Assembly (NCBI RefSeq): GCF_910592395.1
Contig: NC_088309.1
Location: 9,426,501 to 9,490,500 of the forward strand
Length of the DNA: 64,000 nt
DNA from: Lineus longissimus
Lineage: Eukaryota > Nemertea > Pilidiophora > Heteronemertea > Lineidae
Direction of reading: 5' to 3'
The stretch's first letter is position 1. The number at the start of each line of letters is the position of its first letter. The notes under the pieces were generated by a model. It searched no databases and was not told the origin of the DNA. It saw only the letters and a list, made by a program, of their open reading frames with translations. Shown here piece after piece: positions 55,638-64,000 of this stretch. Position numbers and translations under genes: made by a program.

Positions 55638-57021
55638 AATCAAAACATCCTAAAACATAAAGTCAAAGTTGACGATATGTGTTTATTGTCTAAACTGCAC
55701 TAGCAGGTGGATCTTTGCAAAGTATTCGAGTGAATTTTGAGAACTCGTCAGAAATTTATCAAAAAAATTCTCCCAAATACTGTAAAATTCTCCAATACAC
55801 ATTGTAAGTTGCAGCCTTGTCTTATTTTGAAGTGCCACTCAGAATGTTTTTATATCACAAATTAAGTGTAAGTGTTCATGTGCTGTGCCAATTTTCTCAG
55901 TGGCTAGAAAGAATAGAGTGTATTCCTCCATTTGTAAACAGAATTCGTCAATGCTGATTGATATTTGCCTGATCGCTTTGGCATGTGATGTCATGGCCCT
56001 GGTGTTGCCATCTGATGTCAGAATATCCCGTATTGTGTCGGTTAGCCTCCCAACGCATGGACTCTTATAGTAAGCCATTGAATTCACCTCTTCATTTTGC
56101 CACCATGGTATTTTATGATAAATAGTCTGATAAAAAAAAAACTCTGTCATAGTATATCAAATAGATTTGAGAGTTCAAGCGAGCCAATCTGCAGCTTGAT
56201 CAAATGGTCCTGATCGGTCTCTGTCAACATTTGAGTCGGATTGCTAGGAATCACTCATAGTCTGAGATATTAATGGATTGCATTGCTACATGATTGGCAG
56301 AGACTTTAGAGTCTGACTGTCAACTCAACTGCAAATTCTAGTTCAGTAATTACTGTGACATTATAACAGTACACTTGTATCCTATTTCAATTATAGTGCC
56401 ATCATTGAGCGGCCATCTACATGTACTTAAGGTTTTTTAACCACCCTGTTTTGCAAAGTGTGAGATGACTTGAAAGTTATCGTGGATTTTCACAACAAAA
56501 TCTGAACATGATAAAAGAACATCTGTCAGCGAGGATCAAAATCGGTGGCGGTTAATGTTTGGTGTATATCCGTATGATATCGTCCACATCTGAGTTGAAC
56601 AATGTAACTGACAGTCTGTTCTGTTTGTTGTTAAACCAGCTCCACCATGACCACCAGACAATCGGCAAATACTCTGTCACATCGCCACTCGATACATCTG
56701 TATCTGTTGAGTGCTCTGAATGAAGTGTACCATGATGACATTCTTTTGTTGTCGGCCTGATTTTCTCTTGAACATTTGGCCGGTGTAGCCTCTTAAGTCA
56801 AGGCCATGACTGCTCGGTAAAATCACACTGTTACTCGAGGCATATCGTTGAGGGCACCAGGTTGTACATGTTGTGTCCATGTAAGTGTCTGTGTGATATT
56901 ATCCCTGCATGGTTGGTAGTACATTGTGTTGCATGAAAATATGTTCCTTAAGAAAGCAGGTAATTTATCAAAAATGCAAGAAAGTGTTTTCTTTTTGTTT
57001 CGAAATAAATATGAAAGACAT
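55638..57021 (+). other. Probable USP32 3' UTR
   Basis: There is an AATAAA at 55633-55638 that overlaps the stop codon, and another at 57004-57009. Later candidates are at 58364-58369 and 59513-59518; the last is followed by a GT-rich stretch. No coding sequence is seen. The true end cannot be chosen from sequence alone. Confidence 0.45.
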
Positions 57022-57022
57022 T

Positions 57023-57313
57023 ATAACCCTTTCGCTGCAGCAGTAATTTTTTCCGGCCACTGCCATCTTCTGCTGACAAAGGATACCAATAATGAACAGT
57101 AGGGCAAACTACGGCTGTAACTGTTCAGTAGTGTCGCCATCTGTAGGATGAAACTAATATTCCTGAGTGTGGGTGGCATGTTTAGAGAGGGTGCGACCAA
57201 GTGCGGGTGAATTAACATTTTAGTAGGGCATGACATACTACACTTGTCACCCGCATGTCATGGGGCCATGTACGTGACGTGTTATGCACGTCACCTGCAG
57301 CAAAAGGGATAAA
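57023..57313. mobile_element. Short element with ~16-bp terminal inverted repeats
   Basis: AACCCTTTCGCTGCAG (57025-57040) and CTGCAGCAAAAGGGAT (57295-57310) are reverse complements with two mismatches. A further 8-bp inverted repeat (GTGACGTG/CACGTCAC) lies inside near the right end. Length and lack of an ORF suggest a MITE. Confidence 0.5.
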
Positions 57314-60300
57314 AGGTCAAACATCATTGAAATTTTGTTTTTCATTCTCGACATTTCCATGTGACTAGATGTATTGTGTAATCTCTGACAACTCTGTTGT
57401 AAATTCTAATGTAAATATACCTGTATGTATTGTTCCATGTGTGTCACAATGTGATATTCTACTCTTTGTTAAGTGTAGGTATAAAGATGTGTACAAACTT
57501 TGTAATATATTATATATATATAAATGAGAAAGACTGTTGAAAATAATGTGCAAAGCATTGATGTAAATATATATATTGGGTCTGAATTTCTGGGTTTGAG
57601 GCTGAAATTTGCTGATTTGTGTCCAAGTATACATGAATTATCAAATAGAAAATGCTATGATATGACCTCCAGTGCAACTCCAGCACTGAGAAAATATTTT
57701 CCGATCAAAGTTCATCTGATTTCAGCCTCTCTCATGAGTGACTTGATTGTTATTGCATATTGAGTGTATAATGTAGTTCATAGGTGGATACAGACACGGG
57801 AGAGGAGGGGTGGCACACTCTTATTTCAGAAAAAATGTTTGAAATTACAAAAAAGTCAATATGTTTTTGAGTGTGAAGTGCTAGGACGCCTCCTCTTTCT
57901 CAGAATCCTGGGTCTGCCTTTGTAGTTATGTGATCTTTAGATCTCGAGATATTTAGTACATCTAGACAAATTGGGATGCCATCATGCAAGAATATGTAGG
58001 TTTTAAGCTGAATTGGCCTTACCGGTTTTATAATTGGATAGTTGTTTGCCAAAATGCCTCCAAAAGAGAAAAAATCACCGCGCTATAGTTTCAATTCTTA
58101 TTTTAGCATCATTTGGGGCATTTGCACATTTGAGCTAGATATCTTGTGATGTTGAGAAGAGGTTTAATTTTGATGATGTCTATTTTTGTTACTGAAAGAA
58201 GCACTGGTATATTTTATGTATTTTGTCGAGAGTTTATTTCAAAGGTAGCATCGGATGTTCATTATGTGATTGGGTCGTTGTGTGAATTTATTTTCATTGC
58301 AGGGTAAGAAATATTTAGTTGATTTCAGTTAAAATGAATCTAGTTCATGATACAGTGTGTCACAATAAAGGTCATTTTATCACAGTTTCATTGCAGCATT
58401 GCATCATGCTATCACAAAGTTATCTTTGGAAATAATATCACTATGTCAAATATGATAATAGGCCTTCTGATATATTGTGTGCATCTGCTTGATATAAGGC
58501 ACAGATGATTCAGTCTAGGTACGGTTGCCCTAAACCACTTAAAAGTTGAATTTTCCAACATGGTTAATGACAAGCTTGGTGCGAAATGCTTAAAAGTGTA
58601 CTTGCATGTATTGTGAGGCGTCATTACCCCAAATTATGGCTGGTCCATTTATTGTGATGATTGGCATCAGTGATCAAAAGGTCCTCGTAATTTGTCATAA
58701 TGTTCTGTCAAAGTTCCTGAGAAATGTTGCCTTTCTTTCACATTTTGTAATTTTTAGCAAAATTTGGCAAGAATTGCCTCAAATGTCATGAATCTTCTGT
58801 TGCCCATCTTTTGATTAGTTTCCGACTTCTTTCTGACCATGACCCTCCCGAAAATGCCAACCTACATGGGGTACAAAGGTGCTACTGAATACTGTGCATT
58901 TCTTCAGCTAACACACCTGTGGAGTTGTCACATCGGGCGTAGTATCTCACAGACTCCTGGTTCAGTCCATTTCGTCCGTCATTCACACTGTCTCATAGAC
59001 TGCCACAGATGACACAGTGTTTAGGGTGAGGGACAAGGCCAGTCCACTGCATCTCGCAGTCTGCTGGGCCTAAGAATCCTCTCTCTTGAACTTGATTCTG
59101 AGCAGATTCCTTGACATTCGTTGGGCTGTGTAAAGTGGTTGGTTCTTTGTTGAGACATCGAATATTTTACAGTTGTTGTTTTTTTCCTAATAATCTTGAT
59201 TCTTTGTTATTTGTCTTCCCTGTATGTATTCTTTTATTTTATTTCCCCCTCGAGATGCTCTTTTTTATTGACCTTTAATTGACTTTGATGGTGATTTGCG
59301 CGATGCGTGGTTTGTTCTATTCACTGCTTTTGCCCTCTTTATAAGGACCTACTCAGTCTCCATTCGATCAAAAAGTTATAAAGTTAAATTTGAATTTGAA
59401 AATTTCCAATTTTTTTCAAAAAGGCCGGAATATGATTTCAACAATGAACGCTATTAACGACGTAGGCCTTAAAAATCACAGTAACTGACATGTATATAAA
59501 CTTGAATGCTAGAATAAAAAGGTGTGCAAGTTCTGCATTCTTCTGTCATCCTGAACCTCATGGTCTACTCCGTTGAAACATAGACGGAGTATATCTTGAA
59601 AGATGCAAAAACCTTGGTGGTCAAGATGCTCTTCAGTATGTTTCCATTGACAATTATTGTGAATTTTCATTATTCACGAAGTAGAACAAAGGTACTTTCA
59701 TTATTCCACTTGAACACATTGCCAATTTCTGAAGCTTGTTTATATTTATGAAAATGTTGATATGAGCTGGCTTACAATAATGGTGGCTCCCAGTAGTGCC
59801 CACACAATCTATGTGTGATCAATTTGTGTCAAAATAATGTGTGTCCCTTGATTTTTATGTGACAAATCAAAAGATTGCCAATGAATTAAAGTATAATTGA
59901 TGTTAATTTTGTGTTCTTGTCATTTCTTCTATTCTAAGGTTGAATGCTTAGGTACATGCATGTACATGTATGTATGTGTGTTCATGGCCACAATTGCTGG
60001 CGGTACTATGACCTGACCCAACCCAACCCCACCTCCTCCCACCACCTAGTCCAGCTCTGAGGTATGTTATGTGGTTTCTTCATGGTCTCCAACTATGCCA
60101 AATCCCAATTTTAATATCTCGGATTTTGAAGCTTAAAAGCCAAGATATCCAGGTGAAATGCCACACGGGTACTTGTAATACAAAATGTATTATCGAAGTC
60201 CAAATCTATAAGTATGCTCTAATTTGATTATAATTTGGTAATTAAATCCTAACAGCAAATACTTATAATGGTTCAATGAGGGGCAGTGCACCAAAAGCAG

Positions 60301-60984
60301 ACGTGTCTGTTGCTCATAATACTGGTCAAAAGTAAGAACCCCTGCTGTGTGCAACATGTCTGTGAATATACTAGCCACAGCCACTCTGTGCTGAGGGCTT
60401 GAATATTTCAGGAGCCCCTCCACAGAGTAAGATATGAGCATATTTGCTTAAAAGTAAAACCCTGACTATTTCAGAAAGACTTGGCTTTCTTGAGAATATC
60501 AACTCTTTCTGGACATTTGGTTATCTGTGTAGGAAAGATTGAAAAGGTTGAAAAGTAATAGGAAGGGACAGGCAAGTTAATGGGGGTATAATATGTTCCA
60601 CCAAAGATGTCATAGGTAGTCAATGATGTCTTTCGTTCAAGGCAGTTGAACAAATAAGTGGTTTTGCATGAACTATGACGCAAATAAGTCATTGCAAGTT
60701 CAGAAATAAGGTCAATTGACCAATTTTCGTCAATTTTGGTTTTGACAACTCCACTGTGTGAAGATCCCTTGGAATAAAAACAAAAAAATGTGCGACCTGT
60801 GTGTTGGTACTTGAGATGAATGAGATACTTCAAAGGCCAAGCCAAGAAGGAGATGGCCATTTAACAAATTTCGGGTGAATGCATCCTAAGCTTCAGGGCT
60901 TTTCACTCGACATTGATACCAAGTGTGCAACTGACCCTGGTATTCGAGGATGTTGCCACCGATGTCGTTTTTCATGTACCGTCA
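57314..60984. other. USP32 downstream region, no gene recognised
   Basis: AT-rich sequence with AATAAA signals at 58364 and 59513, possible distal ends of the USP32 transcript. Short alternating TA and GT/GTAC runs occur near 57510 and 59950. Small open frames have no features. Confidence 0.4.
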
Positions 60985-61068
60985 CATGGGGTGACTTTAA
61001 ACTGTGTATCAAGGCGTTTGTTATTGCATATGACCCTTTTTCTGGAGGGTGTTCATAGTCACCCCATG
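60985..61068. repeat. Perfect 12-bp inverted repeat, 60-base loop
   Basis: CATGGGGTGACT (60985-60996) and AGTCACCCCATG (61057-61068) are exact reverse complements. No associated feature is recognised. Confidence 0.5.
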
Positions 61069-62610
61069 CGAAGTCGGCCGACTCGGCTAAACATTGATAA
61101 CTATTCCACGAAAGTTTTCAAGTTTAGGTAATGTTTGTCTCCGATACTTGCGACAGTGACAGTGACACACTTCCCAAAAGGTTACGTCTCGTCGTCAAAG
61201 CTTGTCCAAAACATCCGAGAACGATTGACAGATCATATGAGATAGCTTTTAGTTTATTATCGACGCATGTAATGCGATCATAAATGATTATCTATTTAAC
61301 TTTCGCATACCGATGTATTCCCTTTGTTTATAATTCCAAGCAAACGTAATAACTTAGAAAAGCCAGACGTAATTCTTTCGGTAGGCCTATGGTTGGTGAC
61401 ATCTTACAAGACTGACAGGGCATAATCTTCGGTGAGAGGATATAAAGACAGTGAATAAGTATTTTGAATTAGAATTGTGTTACTCATCTTCGCAAGTCAA
61501 TGCCATAAAGGAAAGGATGTCATTTTTCAAGACTTGGATGGATATAATGAGCTACTTGTAATGGGCGAAACTTCTTCCCGCTAATAACCACGTGGTCAAA
61601 AAACGAAGGCCGGTCAACACATCGTTATCTCGTGTGTGATTTCAGGAGTGTCTCATTGCAATATTAATCAGTGCAGTGAGACGAAACAGGAATAAAACAT
61701 TCACTAGAAGATTTGGAGGAAGGCAAAGGTAGGTCGGGCCTCCGCCCAATATCTTAAACTATATTTTTGCCGGCATATGGCCCAACTGATGACGGCCCCG
61801 GACGCAGTGGATCGGCCTCGAATTCGGTCCATTTTATAGGGCGAAATGACAAAAGGGGAATTGTCATTTGGGTGAAGTGACAATTAGGCGAAATGGCATT
61901 AGGCTAAATGGGGAGACAAAGGCTTGAGCCTTCATATAGTCGCATATTGCATCTCTCCAATACCATGCGATAACAGCGAAAAATGTGGTAATCAATGTGG
62001 ACACTGCTTCCAATACCAATAGAACAATCATTAATTATTCACAAATTGGATAGAATACAAATTTCGCTATTGTTTGAACATTTTATTTCGAGCGACCAAT
62101 ATATCGTCTGCCCACTGTTGTTGGCCAAGCCAGACTGTGTCCAAGCGACAGGAGCGGATTATACTGGCGCTAATAGCTTATATGGTGTCACGCGGAAATT
62201 ATATTGCTTTTTCACTGTCCATTGGAACAATTTTGCACTAAGTCCATCATTGGATGAACTCAAATGACATCAGATGATGGGCATCATGTCTTCGGAGATA
62301 TCAACTGAATATACTAGTAAGTGAGTTTGATGCCAAACAACTTCTTTTATAAGGAACTAGTCGAATTAAGATATTCTTATCGGATGACATCAGATTCTCA
62401 TATAACAGCTATTTAAAAGGTAAGGAGATGCCACTGTACCCGCAACGGAGTTTGAAAGTTGCCCAGAGCGTGAATTTCAAATACTCATCGCCAGAGAACT
62501 TTCAACAAGACGTTTGTGCAGAAGGCGGTCGGCCGTTTTCAAATAGAACCTTTGCGCCAAGAAAGTACACGTAGATGGTCAAATTGGACATAAAAGTAAA
62601 AAGAATGGAT
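61069..62610. other. Intergenic, with a short GCGAAATG repeat
   Basis: At 61839-61914 a 15-20-base motif related to AGGCGAAATGACAATT occurs about five times with changes. A TAGGCCTA palindrome is at 61382. No gene is supported. Confidence 0.45.
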
Positions 62611-62957
62611 TTTCTTGAAGCAGATGGTCTAAAAGAATCTTCTCAAGAACAGATGGTAAAACAATTTTTTTTTTCTGAAGCAGATGGTCTTAAAGAACCT
62701 CAGAAGCAGATGGTAAAAAGAACCTTTTGTTCTTGAAGCAGATGGTCTAAAAGGACCTTCTCAAAAGCAGATGGTAAAAAGAAACGTAAAGTAATGACGA
62801 AGCAGATGGTCTAAAAGAACCTTCTCAAGAGCAGATGGTAAAAAGGAAACTTGTTCTTGAAGCAGATGGTAAAAAGAACCTTGTTCTTGAAGCAGATGGT
62901 AAAAAGAAACTTGTTCTTGAAGCAGATGGTTTAAAAGAGCCTTCTCAAAAGCAGAAA
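62611..62957. repeat. Minisatellite with 11 CAGATGGT words
   Basis: Variants of GAAGCAGATGGT(CT)AAAAAGAACCTTGTTCTT and GAAGCAGATGGTCTAAAAGAACCTTCTCAA alternate over about 350 bases. CAGATGGT occurs 11 times, all in the same orientation. CAGATGG matches the E-box preferred by neurogenin/NeuroD-type bHLH factors. Confidence 0.85.
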
Positions 62958-64000
62958 AGAAGTTAATTTCTTAGAAGCAGCAGGGTAAAACCCAGCAGTT
63001 TGTCCAAGTGACTAACCTTTGTCCTCAAGTATACAAACGAATACCGTTTCCAAAATAACCATGTGGAACTTGTGGTATTTATTCACAATAGTATTAAACA
63101 AGCCATCCCTATATTTTATACACCACATCACACATCAAACTAATGCTTCTTTATAATAATGACCCTAGGCTTTTTTCAGGACAATCTCGCGTCCATGCAC
63201 TTCTGTATTCTTTAACTAGAGAAGACGATATATTGCATTGAGAGTAGACGTCGAGGTTTTGATCGATCTCATTCCCTTCGATCAATCATAATACATTTCA
63301 GCAGAGAATGAAGTTGTTTTAGAAAACTGGAGTTGGGGTTGCGATTTTTCCAGTGGTAATCCTCGTCGAAATATGGTTACACGCACGGCGTTGACGGTTG
63401 GAAACAACAACAAAGAATGACCCCGAGGTGTCGTCTGCTATATCAACATAAATGAAACTTCAATGGGGTACTTTGCTAGGAATGAATACATTTATTATCC
63501 GGGGGCTTAGTTGTGTTTATCATGCCGCGCAATCCAAAACTGACATGATGATATTTGAAACTATCTCCAAATCAGACGAATCAGACCAATTTACGTGAGT
63601 GAATAATGTTGTTTACCATTTAACCCGAAGAACAACTTGGTGTGGTGTTTCTTCTTGTAGAAATCGTATCTTCATCTATCTGGTTGTTGTCTCAAAAAAG
63701 AAACGGAATTCCTCAAATGATGCAAGGTTTCTATCAACCCGATTTGGTGCTTCCAATCTACCACTTTCCAATCACACTTTCTCCTGCATCAACAGATATT
63801 CTGGCGGACTATCCAAGGACGACCAAGGACATTCTTCGTGTGGCTTGTTACTTTCCCAGTTGCTACTCTCTTTCAGGTGGCCATTTGCATGTACAGGTCT
63901 TGATAGTTAGTGATAGATGCTTTCTTGTTCTCCTATTATTGCCTTGGACTTGCGATGTGTTGGAGAGACTAGTCAATGCTTTTCAACACATCTCGTCTGA
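62958..64000. other. Right-edge intergenic sequence
   Basis: No exon or RNA gene is supported. A 103-codon open frame (63599-63910) lacks recognisable features. Confidence 0.35.

Noticed and set aside
63599-63910. 103-codon plus-strand frame near the right edge
   Set aside because: No domain, signal peptide or splice context; it may be chance.

Overview
The window is animal nuclear DNA. It is AT-rich, has GT-AG introns, long introns and intergenic stretches, and many short repeats. The identifiable genes are metazoan: the last exon of a B-type lamin, a complete 29-exon USP32 deubiquitinase and a class A GPCR. The 8-base palindromes TAGGCCTA (at least 7 copies) and TACATGTA (at least 13 copies) are more frequent than expected. 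With the repeat types seen, this makes me favour a marine invertebrate, possibly an echinoderm or hemichordate. That placement is an inference with low confidence.

Layout. 1-450: last intron and CaaX-encoding terminal exon of a lamin gene (+). 451-6760: its 3' UTR and intergenic DNA. 6763-7257: two candidate exons (+) that could be alternative 5' exons of the next gene. 8918-13450: a four-exon gene (+) for a 1014-residue Ser/Arg-rich, mostly disordered protein that I do not recognise, with a CRE-CCAAT-TATA promoter. 13.4-35.0 kb: repeat-rich, with no gene I can support. It holds a mariner-type MITE, a fold-back element, a 276-bp duplication, a tandem array of ~1345-bp units (16.12-22.41 kb), a second array of ~930-bp units (23.06-27.72 kb), and several minisatellites. 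35220-55637: USP32 (+), complete, 1611 residues. Its 6.4-kb intron 20 contains an intronless GPCR gene on the opposite strand (46027-48258). 55.6-64.0 kb: probable long USP32 3' UTR, then intergenic DNA with a TIR element and a minisatellite rich in CAGATGG.

How the genes relate. The genes do not form a pathway. Lamin and USP32 both end in a prenylation (CaaX) motif, which I take to be coincidence. The clearest points of interest are the nested GPCR with a very long, internally repeated third intracellular loop, the unrecognised Ser/Arg-rich gene with its compact TATA promoter, and two unrelated kilobase-scale tandem arrays lying side by side.
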